Below, in pieces: positions 1 to 9,721 of a stretch of DNA of 64,000 nucleotides. Origin of the DNA: Laburnicola sp. R22_1 (taxonomy: Eukaryota > Ascomycota > Dothideomycetes > Pleosporales > Didymosphaeriaceae); NCBI GenBank assembly GCA_014281115.1, contig JACONQ010000004.1:2418001-2482000 (forward strand), written 5' to 3'. The stretch's first letter is position 1; every line of letters starts with the position of its first letter. Made by a program: the position numbers and the translations under genes. Below the pieces are notes generated by a model that saw only the letters and a list, made by a program, of their open reading frames with translations, was not told the origin of the DNA and made no database searches.

Positions 1-18
1 CTCGTAGCAGACCCGATC

Positions 19-3000
19 ATGCCTAATGTGCCTCGAGCACCACGTCGAGGAGGTGCGACTTCGCGCTTGTCGACAGCCTCATCGCGCAGCAACACTTCTA
101 ACCAGCCACCCGCTTACCATAAAAATGGGCCGTCAACAACCTCAGCGATGACGCGCCGCTCGCGGGAGAACAACGTGCCTCGGTATGACCCTGACACTCT
201 GTCGCCGACGACGATGAACGTGCCGGGCTCCTCGCCTCTCATACCGTTGGCACGGGACCATAGGGATGCCCAGCGCAGCCTGTCCATGACCACGACCCAC
301 AACAACTTCGAGCCGACTTTCCACATGTCAAATCATCGGTCGCTGGTTAGTTTACGCAGCCAAGATTCTCTTCAACACCCGAAACCTTCGTTCGCCTATC
401 CGAGTCGACTTAGACGGCATGGCTACCGGTCGACTTCGCCGGCCTTGAGTGATGTAGCTGGCGCGTACCCTCAACCTCGCAATGCATACTCGGACCAGGG
501 CTTTGCACCTTACCCGGGCCGGAGCCAGACACAACATCGGAGGCCATCAGACGTGTCGAAGCGTCGACCTCCTAGTCGTTGCCACACGCCAGTTGTCTAC
601 GGCCATCTACATCCGGATATTCCTCCTGTTCCGGCCCTGATGCCGCACCACCACGCTGCCGTTGAACGAACTCGGAACTCTCAGAAATCGCAACGGAGGT
701 TGCATATGCCAAAGAAGCATTCGGCCTCGAGTGGATCAACCAATCGGCGCACTGACTCGGATGTTCCCTCGTCAGATTCGACTTCGCCGCCAACACCAAA
801 GGATGGCGACTTGCTCGTCAGCCCCGCCGCCGCCGCTCGTTCAATGGCTCGCAGCCATTCGGGTATGGTGGATTACAACGACTATAGTGAGCAATTCGAG
901 GATGAGGGAGTAATCGAGCCTCAAACGGTTACGGTGCCTACAGGCTTCGTACGGCATATCAAAACCATTATCGAAGAGCGTGGAACACCTGAGCCCGCAC
1001 CGAAAATAAGCAACCTTTCTCCCGTGGAAGAGGACTGCCAAAACAATGAAGGTGTAACCCCCAATATTCCAGAGCTCCCGGCATCTCCGGTTCCGCGCCG
1101 CATTACACGTGATCTGGTTCTGGAAGAGATAGGCCACGGTTCATCGAGCGGAGATGTTGAGATTTCTACCGCCTCAACCGGAGCCCGGAGCACTGAACGG
1201 ATCATGGACGATACCCAAGAAGCACTGGCCGCTGATATCGGACGCCACCAGCGATACCCCGGGCGCTCCATGGACGGTGTCCGGAACCGTCACAGTATTC
1301 TTTCCCAGGCTGGCTCTAGTGTCATGGACTCCTCGACGCTTAAATTCGCTGTCCGATGTTCTATCCCCATGGTTGCTGATCAAGGTATGACTATGGATGT
1401 TGGCAATGACACATCGATGTTGGCGTCAGGTGCAGAGCCAACTAGCGAAGATGGCATGACAGATTTGCTTGAAGGCTACCAGCGTGCCGACACCAAAGCG
1501 GAGAGCGAAGAGCACGTAGAGGAGGATGTGGATGAACGTGCTGAAAAGAGAAGCAACCATGTGGCCAAATCTTCAGTCGAGCAATCGTTCAAATCTTGTA
1601 CAGACTTGATCGATGTTACAGAGCAATCATTGAAGGAGCCGGATGCCAAATGCCTCGGATCACGTGGTACGCTGGCCGAGCCAGATACACGACTTAAGGA
1701 TTCTGATGCGAGGTCGTTCAAGACCTGCAAGGATGCTGTCACCCCTGACCGTATTGCATCGTTACCAGCCCCAAAAATCTCGTCGTCGCATCTGCCCTCA
1801 TCAGAAACGATTGTTCGGAGACAGTTTTCCGAGATGCCCCCTTCTTCTCCTTTGCCGTCTGGTCGGGACCAACCCGCATCTTCAACATCAGAGTCAAGTA
1901 TGGCCAGGGTTGCTGGCAGGTTGCGAGCGAATTCGAAGCTGAGTTCGACCCAAGACTCTGCTGCCGGATCATTTCCCTCTCTCAAGGAGGGTGGGGCTCA
2001 TATGCCTCCCGTTGTGCCTCCTAGAAAGTCAAGCACGTCTAAAGAAGCGCATCAGGCTAGGGGAGTTAGGAATTTCCTTATGCGATCAGTTCGCCGGTTC
2101 GGGAAAGTCAGCCCTGGTTCGAACCTCAGGCCGAGCACGGAGGATACGAACAAACTCGAGGACAGGGAGGTTTCGAGCACCGAGCCACAAGTTTCAGCTC
2201 CATCTACTGTGGAGAATGGACTCTCAACGGGAAATATTATCTCTTCCGCGGATCAGCCATTGCAGACGCTCAAGGCACCACCGCGTGCGTTGACCAAGCA
2301 GCAGGTAATGCCACGCAGCCAAGATGAAACAATTCCCATGCGTGGTAGTAGTGTGGTGCACAAAGAGGAGGCCTCTAGGACACCTAGCGTTGCGACTACT
2401 CCCGAGGTGTGCCAGGTTACCACGAACACTCCGTCTCCTTTTGTACCTGAGGCATCCTCAGTTTATTCACCGCAAGATATCTCTTTCGCTGGAGCTCATA
2501 TGCAGTCGTCTTCGGGTGACTTGGCGCAAACTCCGGAACATCGCCATCGGGACAGCCAGACTACAACGTATCTAACCTGGGACGGGGGCAAGGCTTTCCA
2601 TCCAACCCCTGCCGGTGTCGATAGATTGCGAGGCACTCCATCAAACGGCCAAGAGGATACGACGACTGATCTGAGGCTTCGTGCATCTAGGAATAGGCTT
2701 CCTCCATCCAGGAATAGGCATCCTGCATTTAGGAATACAATGCACCATCTTCCGGATTTGAAGGAGGAATCGCACGAGGGCTCTAGCCTCAATACTAGTG
2801 CCAGCAACTTCCGCCCTCTTGGGAATAGCCAGCCTGCCATTTTTCGGGTATCCACTGATGATGCAGCGGCGTATCGTAGGCGTGCCTCTGTCAAGTCGTC
2901 GCTGAAGAGCAGTCGCCTACCGATGCAACTACCGTCGATGAACTTTAGCAGCTTTGGGAGCTTTGACGAAGCCTTGGACAACCGCGGGTCACGCTCGCTA

Positions 3001-4743
3001 GATCTGGCTCCGGGTGCGCGAGAGGAGCTGCGCGAGGCGGGTATTCAACGGTCGGTGTCGGCTTGCGAGGGTCGTGAGAAGTATAAGAGTGTATTTGCTG
3101 GCCTCGATACACCGGCGAAGACAGCTGAGGCGCGTCAGCAAGCAGCTGCTCAGGACCTTTGGATGCACAAGCCGAGTGACGAGCTTTGCAAAGAGGTAGA
3201 CTCGCTGACTATACCGTCTGTCAATGGCCTAACGACCCGGCTGTCTAAGATGGTGCCGGAGCTAAAGGAAGCATTCGCGGTGGCGGAGGAGGAGCAGTTT
3301 CCAGAAGATGTCATCATGGAAAAGGCGCAGAAGCGGTCTTCTGCTCGCTTGCGGCCCATTCCTGGGTCGCCGGATATGCGCGTGGTTGATGATGAAGTCT
3401 TCGAGGAGATACGCAAAGACCATGGCGATGCATCAACAAGTACAGCACAGACGCTTGACCGAAGTCGATCCGCTTTGGTTGGCAAGGCCCCAGCGGATGA
3501 TGGCAGCCAAGTCGAGGGTGAAGTGGCGGGGGGCGGCAGGAGCGTTGCTCCAGCTCACAAACGCACACGTGACAAGACAGCCATACACGGTGCAGAGCTT
3601 GAGGTGCCTTGTCCCGCTCACCCTCGTCGCAACACCTCTCAACTCCTTTTTTCTAACGCTCCCTTTCCCACCCCCGCGTCGAGGCTGTCATCAAGATCTA
3701 GTCGCTCTTTTCAGTCGACTCCAACCGCAACAGCCACTGAAACGCGCCCTTGGAACATCGACAAGAACTATCCTTGGGCGACGGACGCTTCTGTTGACAT
3801 CTCCCTGCCTCCTCCCTCTGCCACCAAACACTCACCCCGCCCGGGCCCGTCTCACCTCCGCAACCGCCTCTCCAGCGCTTCATCCGCCTCAGGTACGTCT
3901 AACTCATACGGCACATTCGCCTCACCCCTTGCACGTGGTCCAGCAGGGCATTGCTACAGCTTGGTTGGCGACGGCAGGCGGTCTCTCGACCCCTCTGCAG
4001 CTGGCTTCGACGCGAGCGGCTATCCCACTGGACCTGTGCGCGTCCGGGACGACGACCAGTCCCACGGCGCAGGCAACCGATATCCTACGTCTGCTCTTCC
4101 GCTGCCTCCAAACTTACACATGTTCCCAGGCCAAGCCAGCCACTTCTCGCTTGATACGTCTGACGAGGAGGCTGAGACCACCTCGCCGCGCAAGACATTG
4201 TTCAGTCGCAGGCCTCGTCGCAACACAAAGGCTTCGGCCAGCAGACGCGAGCCTAGTCAAGCACGGGGGCAGCAGCACTCTACCGCAACCAACTACAGCA
4301 GTTCGGCTCACCACGACAATCTCCCCGACAGGTCCCGCCGACAAACCTTCACGAACGCTGAAGGCATGAGCCGCTTCGGCTACCTCACCAGCAAGATAGT
4401 CCTCAAGGTGAAGCACGCCGGCCACAAGACGGCCGATACATTCCGCAAGATCTTTTGCTGTCCACGTCCTACATCGCCAGTGGAGTCCGACGCGGCTGTC
4501 GCTTCCAGCAGCACCCACTCTGATTCCTCTGATTCGGACCCCGTCGCTCCTCCTCACCTTGGCCCCGGGTCTAGGTATACAGCAGGTCACGCTATCTCCT
4601 TTTTCGGAGACTACGTTGACAACGGTGGCCCGTCGTCCGCTTTCCAGAGCAGTGGTAATCCCGCATCCGCTCTCCGAAGCCACCGTCCGCGCAACTACGG
4701 CACCGTCCTTCCGAAGGCGAGCGAGGTTCCCACATCTGTCTAA
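19..4743 (+). CDS. Long serine-rich disordered protein, function unknown
   Basis: Open frame of 1574 codons without an intron. The frame is open to the left edge of the window, so the true start may lie upstream of the ATG at 19. The protein is rich in Ser, Pro, Arg and Thr, has no recognisable folded domain and is probably mostly disordered. Two short basic amphipathic stretches stand out: one around residues 682-700 (RNFLMRSVRRFGKV) and one around 1455-1481 that ends in a Cys-Cys pair (FRKIFCC). The second could be a lipidated membrane-contact site; that is inference. A short Arg-Asn-Arg/Pro motif repeats three times near 2690-2740. The C-terminal third is compositionally like the rest, so the frame looks real throughout. 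I do not recognise a family; a polarity or signalling scaffold is one possibility. Confidence 0.75.
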   Translation: MPNVPRAPRRGGATSRLSTASSRSNTSNQPPAYHKNGPSTTSAMTRRSRENNVPRYDPDTLSPTTMNVPGSSPLIPLARDHRDAQRSLSMTTTHNNFEPTFHMSNHRSLVSLRSQDSLQHPKPSFAYPSRLRRHGYRSTSPALSDVAGAYPQPRNAYSDQGFAPYPGRSQTQHRRPSDVSKRRPPSRCHTPVVYGHLHPDIPPVPALMPHHHAAVERTRNSQKSQRRLHMPKKHSASSGSTNRRTDSDVPSSDSTSPPTPKDGDLLVSPAAAARSMARSHSGMVDYNDYSEQFEDEGVIEPQTVTVPTGFVRHIKTIIEERGTPEPAPKISNLSPVEEDCQNNEGVTPNIPELPASPVPRRITRDLVLEEIGHGSSSGDVEISTASTGARSTERIMDDTQEALAADIGRHQRYPGRSMDGVRNRHSILSQAGSSVMDSSTLKFAVRCSIPMVADQGMTMDVGNDTSMLASGAEPTSEDGMTDLLEGYQRADTKAESEEHVEEDVDERAEKRSNHVAKSSVEQSFKSCTDLIDVTEQSLKEPDAKCLGSRGTLAEPDTRLKDSDARSFKTCKDAVTPDRIASLPAPKISSSHLPSSETIVRRQFSEMPPSSPLPSGRDQPASSTSESSMARVAGRLRANSKLSSTQDSAAGSFPSLKEGGAHMPPVVPPRKSSTSKEAHQARGVRNFLMRSVRRFGKVSPGSNLRPSTEDTNKLEDREVSSTEPQVSAPSTVENGLSTGNIISSADQPLQTLKAPPRALTKQQVMPRSQDETIPMRGSSVVHKEEASRTPSVATTPEVCQVTTNTPSPFVPEASSVYSPQDISFAGAHMQSSSGDLAQTPEHRHRDSQTTTYLTWDGGKAFHPTPAGVDRLRGTPSNGQEDTTTDLRLRASRNRLPPSRNRHPAFRNTMHHLPDLKEESHEGSSLNTSASNFRPLGNSQPAIFRVSTDDAAAYRRRASVKSSLKSSRLPMQLPSMNFSSFGSFDEALDNRGSRSLDLAPGAREELREAGIQRSVSACEGREKYKSVFAGLDTPAKTAEARQQAAAQDLWMHKPSDELCKEVDSLTIPSVNGLTTRLSKMVPELKEAFAVAEEEQFPEDVIMEKAQKRSSARLRPIPGSPDMRVVDDEVFEEIRKDHGDASTSTAQTLDRSRSALVGKAPADDGSQVEGEVAGGGRSVAPAHKRTRDKTAIHGAELEVPCPAHPRRNTSQLLFSNAPFPTPASRLSSRSSRSFQSTPTATATETRPWNIDKNYPWATDASVDISLPPPSATKHSPRPGPSHLRNRLSSASSASGTSNSYGTFASPLARGPAGHCYSLVGDGRRSLDPSAAGFDASGYPTGPVRVRDDDQSHGAGNRYPTSALPLPPNLHMFPGQASHFSLDTSDEEAETTSPRKTLFSRRPRRNTKASASRREPSQARGQQHSTATNYSSSAHHDNLPDRSRRQTFTNAEGMSRFGYLTSKIVLKVKHAGHKTADTFRKIFCCPRPTSPVESDAAVASSSTHSDSSDSDPVAPPHLGPGSRYTAGHAISFFGDYVDNGGPSSAFQSSGNPASALRSHRPRNYGTVLPKASEVPTSV

Positions 4744-4966
4744 TACGATGCCTTATTCGCTATATTCACGGTCGGAGGGTGAGCTGGTGGTTGGGTATGA
4801 GGTGATCCATTCTAGCGAGGCACGTGCTCGCATGAATACTCTTCGAGAAGCCAATATCCGTCTTACCGAGCTCGGTCCTCTCTCCTTTTGGATGAATGAA
4901 CCTCGTGACCTCTCGTATCGGAATTCACCGAGGGACAATGTTTCGGTTGAGCAGATTGAGGGCACC

Positions 4967-6003
4967 ATGGCCTCGAACGGCAACCAAAACATCTCAACTA
5001 TCGTTGTTCAGTTATAAAATTCTCTCCGCTCTGACAACTCTTCCCGAACCGCCAATTCCGGCGGACGTACCAACACCTCTCTTTCAGTTAATGTCCCTCA
5101 GCCTTTCACCGACGAAATCCTGCTCCAACGAGTTGACTCTGTACTTGAGGCCGCTTCTACCCAGGAGGCCGCTTCTGCCCAGGAGGCCGCTTCTGCCCAA
5201 GAGGCCGCTTCTTCCCAGGAGGCTTCCGCTCGTGTGTCGTCTTCCAAAGCCAGGCTTTCAGATGCTGAGGTGATACCGTACGTATATTCTTCTGGTTCCG
5301 CAGTCGCATCGCTAATCTCCACAGTGTGTTCGATGAGGCCTTGAAAACCTTCTTCAAAGGCAAAAAGAGCAAGGACGAGAAAGCAGAGTTCCAAATACAC
5401 CGAGAGGAAGAACCGTGTAAGGCCTCCGAACACTTCTCCGCAGCTCTCATGCCGGATTTCGTACCCGACTTCGCCAACGAAGATCTTGCTGTGGTCAAGC
5501 ACTACCTGAAGTGGCTCGATATTCAGGAGATTGCTACCCAAGAGAGGCCCCGATGGGTTTCGAACGAAGAAAGGAACTCGTCGAATTACCAAGAAGAGAT
5601 GACATTGGATATGGAGCACTTGGCCTATTGTTACGGCCTCGGAGAACGTATGGGGGACGCTCGGTACCAGAACGCAATTGTACGAGTCATCCACAACTAC
5701 GTTACCGGTTCGGAAATCTTTCCGAGTGATTTGGCTGTCACCGCCATATACAACAACACGAAGAGGGGCTCGCCGGCTAGGAAGATGATGGTGGACTTCT
5801 GGGCTCATGCCGGAACCGTGAACTGGTTGGAGAGCGATAGGAGTTGCAGCGCAATGTGTCCAGAGTTCCTTGAAGAGCTCGTGCCAGCCTTGCTCCTAGC
5901 GCGTTCGAAGAAGCCGAGTAAACGGTGGCCGTGGTTGATGAGTGCGAAAGCCTATCTCATCGATCATGACGATGCACAGCCTAAAACAGTTGGTGTTTGG
6001 TGA
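4967..6003 (+). CDS. BTB/POZ-like protein, 5' end unresolved
   Basis: The well-supported part is the last exon, 5325-6003. It carries a BTB-like core (FQIHREE...HFSAALM...YLKWLDIQEI) followed by the helical C-terminal region common in fungal BTB proteins (RYQNAIVRVIHNY, SPARKMMVDFWAH). A 47-bp intron at 5278-5324 (GTACGT...ACAG, branch GCTAAT) joins it in frame to an exon encoding FTDEILLQRVDSV and a four-copy EAASxQ repeat. That exon has no start codon before a TAA at 5015. One way to reach an ATG is a weak GTTGTT donor at 5003 spliced to CTCAG at 5101, giving a start at 4967 (MASNGNQN). This junction is uncertain. The BTB core is degenerate compared with the gene at 6500, so a decaying paralogue is possible. 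It lies in tandem with two other BTB sequences. Confidence 0.5.
5147..5218 (+). repeat. 18-bp tandem repeat, four copies
   Basis: Four head-to-tail 18-bp units (GAGGCCGCTTCTxCCCAR) begin at 5147, 5165, 5183 and 5201. They encode Glu-Ala-Ala-Ser-x-Gln in the exon upstream of the BTB-like exon. Units differ by one or two bases, so the array is probably length-variable. Confidence 0.85.
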
Positions 6004-6499
6004 GGCAGAGTCGATGAAAATGCAGGAATGAGCTGAATTAGGTCCGAGGACTTTAGGACAAAGGTTGCTTCACCTGCCGGTGAGGAGACCCGAATAGGGT
6101 GGGGGCGAAGCGCACGTGTCGAGGGTAGATAAAGTACCTATGTAGTCAACTCAGCTAACACATCCGGTTTGGTCCGACGGTTGCCCTAAGTCCCACGTCC
6201 AATACATATTTCAGAAGCACCTTTCAAGTGCATTCAAGCAATGGCAGGGAGGAGGCCAGGCGGAGGCGGATGCTCCAGTGTGGGTGATACACTAGAGTAC
6301 ACGGTTTGGCGTTAAACCAAATGTGGTTAGAACACTTATGCGCGACACAACTCCCAACTCCCTCACCAGCACCCGCCTTTGTTACTCACCGCACACGACA
6401 CACGGTCTTCCATTCAACCATCATCACTGCCTCACTTAAAGCTTCGAAACAAACACTACATCCCTGCAGCCTTTGTTTCAGACAACACTGACGCAAACC

Positions 6500-7276
6500 A
6501 TGGACAACAACGCGAGGCCCAGCAAACGCGCGCGGCGCAAGGAAGCAGGCGGAGCTGGCAATCAACTGGAGTGAGTATATCCTCGTACTCTCGACGTTCC
6601 TATTTTGAGAAGCTAACGACTACTAGCATTACCGGTCGCACTATAGAGATCAGTGTCGGAAAAGGAAAGGCTGCCCAAACTTTCAACATCCACGAGAACG
6701 TGCTTAAGAAAAGTTCATCCGCCTTCTTTCAACGCGCTCTGAAGGCCGAATGGCGAGCCGACCGCGAAGACTCCCCCATTACCTTGCCAGATCATCGCCC
6801 TAAGGCCTTTGAGATCTATGTCAAGTGGCTATACAGTCGCACACTCGACATGACTTCTTGCCAAAGGGGAATTCAAATCTCAAAAGCCTACATTTTGGGA
6901 CAAGAGGTATTGTCGACCTAAAACTTATACTAATACAAGTCATGCTAACTTCGTGATGCTGTAGATCATGGACGCTGCCTTCCAGAATTTGGTTATCGCT
7001 AAGCTATTTGAGTGGTATCAAGACTCTTCCATAAGACCAAATTACGAGCATATAGAGTTTGTGTATGATTCGACTCCTATTGGATCTCCTTTGCGGAAAT
7101 TCATGGTGGACTTATGGTGCTGGATAGGCACAGCAAGCTGGTGCCAGGAAAACATGGCACAGCGACTGCCTCCAAATTTCATTGACGATCTATTAATGGA
7201 TTTGCTAGGGAAGAAGCCCAACACTGGTAAACGGGATGAGTGTCCCTGGGTTTCAAACCCGGAGTCATATTTCTAG
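6500..7276 (+). CDS. BTB/POZ domain protein
   Basis: Three exons, 6500-6570, 6627-6906 and 6965-7276, give a 220-residue protein. Both introns (56 and 58 bp) have GT-AG ends, the first with a GCTAAC branch and the second with TGCTAAC, and all phases match. The N-terminus holds a basic, nuclear-signal-like stretch (SKRARRK). A BTB fold follows: TIEISVGKG, FNIHENVLKKSSSAFFQRAL, ITLPDHRPKAFEIYVKWLY. The remainder resembles the helical back half of fungal BTB proteins and ends PWVSNPESYF. BTB domains mediate dimerisation and can serve as Cul3 adaptors, but no MATH, BACK or Kelch partner is visible, so the substrate is unknown. The ATG has a good context and a pyrimidine/CA-rich leader. It sits between two related sequences, suggesting local duplication. 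Confidence 0.85.
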
Positions 7277-7289
7277 CATGATGTACAAG

Positions 7290-7449
7290 CAGCGTTGACA
7301 ACGTACCGTAGCGAGTACGGCCGCAAGTACGGCCGAGCCGTGCACGGTGTATAGAGTGCGCTTTCAACCTTGAAATTAGCCAACATACAATCTGTGCACG
7401 GCTCGGCCGTACTTGCGGCCGTACTCGCTACGGTACGTTGTCAACGCTG
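7290..7449. repeat. Perfect 56-bp inverted repeat, 48-bp loop
   Basis: Left arm 7290-7345 (starts CAGCGTTGACAACGTACC) and right arm 7394-7449 are exact reverse complements. They are separated by 48 bp. The arms are GC-rich and contain a repeated GTACGGCCG word. No clear target-site duplication flanks the structure. It begins 14 bp after the stop of the complete BTB gene and ends exactly where homology to a BTB C-terminus begins. It could be a very small MITE-like element or a fold-back formed during a duplication or repair event. Confidence 0.9.
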
Positions 7450-7624
7450 GGCACACCAGGAGTACATCGGCGATGTAATGCAGGCGCTAGCTGCTGATGG
7501 TCTGAGTAGGGACGGGACGTTGCCATGGGTGAACGACCCGCAGTCGTACCTTGACTCAGCTGAAAAAGAGTTGGACGAGGCGGAACAAGAGCAGGATCAA
7601 ATGGACGTAGACCAGGACCTGTAG
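7450..7624 (+). pseudogene. 3' remnant of a BTB/POZ paralogue
   Basis: The frame ending at the TAG at 7622 encodes EYIGDVMQAL...DGTLPWVNDPQSYL and an acidic tail ending in DQDL. This matches the end of the complete BTB gene next door (FIDDLLMDLL...ECPWVSNPESYF). The BTB core and the first two thirds of the gene are missing; homology stops at the right arm of the inverted repeat at 7449. The open frame runs back through the repeat arm to 7370, but that part looks unrelated. I infer a paralogue truncated by insertion or rearrangement. Expression from an ATG inside the repeat is not supported. Confidence 0.6.
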
Positions 7625-8169
7625 CCGGCATTCAACGCTATGCGGTGCTAAGTCCCGGATTACTGGCCACGCCTTCAGACTGGTTGGTCGTGCGACATGG
7701 AAGGAGGGTGCTTTAAGCCCACACATAAGACGTAAGTTCATATTCTCTTTCTGCGCGATTTTTTTGGGGTGCACCAATGGGTTTTGAGCAGATCTGGGGG
7801 AAGCGGAACGTGGTTGTTTTGCATTGCAGTCGGCATCGGTCTCTTGCAATGTCACAGTTTTCTGGGCTTGCGCTCTCGCGATTGATGCACATTTCGGGGC
7901 GGCAATGTCGGCACATTTCTCTACGGTAAGCACTACAACCCCGATTTCCACTACACAGCTAGAGAGATCACTATAAAGATGACAGATTCTAGGAATTCGG
8001 CGTGTTTACTGCATAGGACACGTTGATCCCTTCCTGGCACCTTCGGACACTGGGCCATTGCGCCATCTATTTTCTCGCACAAGGAAGCGGGTCTGCAATG
8101 GACAGCACCGGAGCGAATAGAATACATACATTCAATGCATATGTGTTTCATGGCATGACATCCATCATA

Positions 8170-9721
8170 TTAGGGTGTTTTATGTGCACTCAGGCAAGCG
8201 CTCCTGCAGCAAGTCTGCTCCTCCCTCCATCTGCAGTAACCCTTTGTCTGGTCTTGAACTTCGCGTAACCTCCTTCCTTGCTCTAAATTCCATTGCCGAT
8301 TGTAGCTACCGCAGCTATTAGACAGAACAGCAAGCTCTCTCTAAGCTTTAAACGAACAATTTCCTGGAACAAAGTCTTGTCGTCTTTCAAATCTTCTACC
8401 GTCTCGTTATTAAGTAAGCCGAGGTAAAGAGCGGCAATATGTTTTTTAAGCACGACAAACCATGCAGGACTAGTACATCAGTGTACCATATAGTAATACT
8501 GCATAGATCCAATAGCTGCGTATTAATAGTAGGTTCTTGGGTTGCAATAACAATCTTTACGGCCTGATGTCGCTATTTGCGCACTGCTTGTAGTAGCTTT
8601 TCTATAAAAGCTTTAGCTGCTCCGCTCCCTTCTAATATATAGTTATACGCTTTGTCTAGCGTAATAATCTTCCTATATTTTGTTGTCTGTTGGACAAATA
8701 CAAACAGACAGATGTTGAATAAGACACAGGCAGAATCAGGATCGATCACTAGATCAGTCAAATCTACAATGGTAAGTGAGCCCGGAGTCCCAGTCCGAAA
8801 GTGGTTTTCGAGATTGTCTTCAATCCTCCTATTTACGCGTTTCATGAAAGATTCCAGCAAGTCGAGGCGTAACTTCATAGGACTATTCTAGCGGCTAAGA
8901 AACTCAACACCTGCTAGCTTTTCTTGGAAAACGGAGTAATCGAAAGTCCCAAGGCCTTCGGTCTCAATACCATTTCGCGCAAGATCATAAGAATCGTCTA
9001 TACGTCTTTGAGCTGCGTGGATGAAACGGTATAGGAATCTACTAACATACATATACAACGGCATGTTATCGTCTTTGCCAATAGCTATTAGAGTTTTTAT
9101 CTGCTTAGTGTTGAGGTATTTTAGTAGGATGTAAAGCTATTTTACTGTAATCCTAGCGCCCTGTTTCCTTACTATATCCTTATACACTGCCTTTAACCTG
9201 CCGAAGTTGCTTAGGCTTACTAGGACTGTTGTTGGAATATTAGTGCAAAGGTAAGCGGCTTTGCATACTCTAATACCCTAATATAGATTGTAGTAAAACA
9301 CTGGTCTAGCAAGCGGGTTAGGATTCTTTCTAATTTAAGAAAGTATAGTATTGTCTATTAGAAGGCAGTTTTCCAGCATGCATAACAAAGAGTGCGACTT
9401 TCTAGAGCCTTAGGAGCCGCAGAGAAAAGCAGACCAAGGCGAGTTGGTGTTTAGTAGAACTGGCTTTCGTGTCTTGTTAACAATTAACACTCCACCGCCG
9501 GAGTTCTTAGTATCCTCTAGGATATAGCCTAAGACTGTATAACCTCGTTCAACTTGCTATTGCTGTTTAAAATATATTTTAACGTCCCACCACATAAGAG
9601 GAGCCATTCGTAATTCCTCTAGTGTTGGATTAGAAGAGTTCTCTCCCTTGAACACGGAAGCCCGTCCATGATCTTCCAGTACTTTCTGGTACTGGGTAAG
9701 CTCTATGCTGTCCTCCATAGT
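8170..9721 (-). pseudogene. Decayed fungal P-loop ATPase
   Basis: Reading the minus strand from an ATG at about 9721 (MEDSIELTQYQKVLEDHGR) gives the order of a P-loop ATPase family common in filamentous ascomycetes. A Walker A region with a damaged lysine context (CGSQGSRKS) lies near 9400. Then come LYMYVSRFLYRF near 9040, LTIVDLTDLVIDPDSACVLF near 8750, a Walker B-like stretch, KIVIATQEPTINTQLLDLCS near 8530 and a basic end RQRVTADGGRS near 8190. At least six in-frame stops (TAG or TAA, several at expected Gln or Arg codons) and a frameshift near 8400 break it. The changes fit C-to-T decay. Boundaries are approximate because both ends fade. Family recognition is from memory of the motif series and needs a search. 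Confidence 0.7.

Noticed and set aside
4748..5017. 90-residue frame MPYSLYSRSEGEL... just after the first gene
   Set aside because: It starts 4 bp after a stop, shows no family, and probably reads through the leader of the BTB-like gene. Kept only as possible start context.
8023..8268. 81-codon plus-strand frame beside the ATPase remnant
   Set aside because: Overlaps the decayed tail of the pseudogene on the other strand and shows no family.
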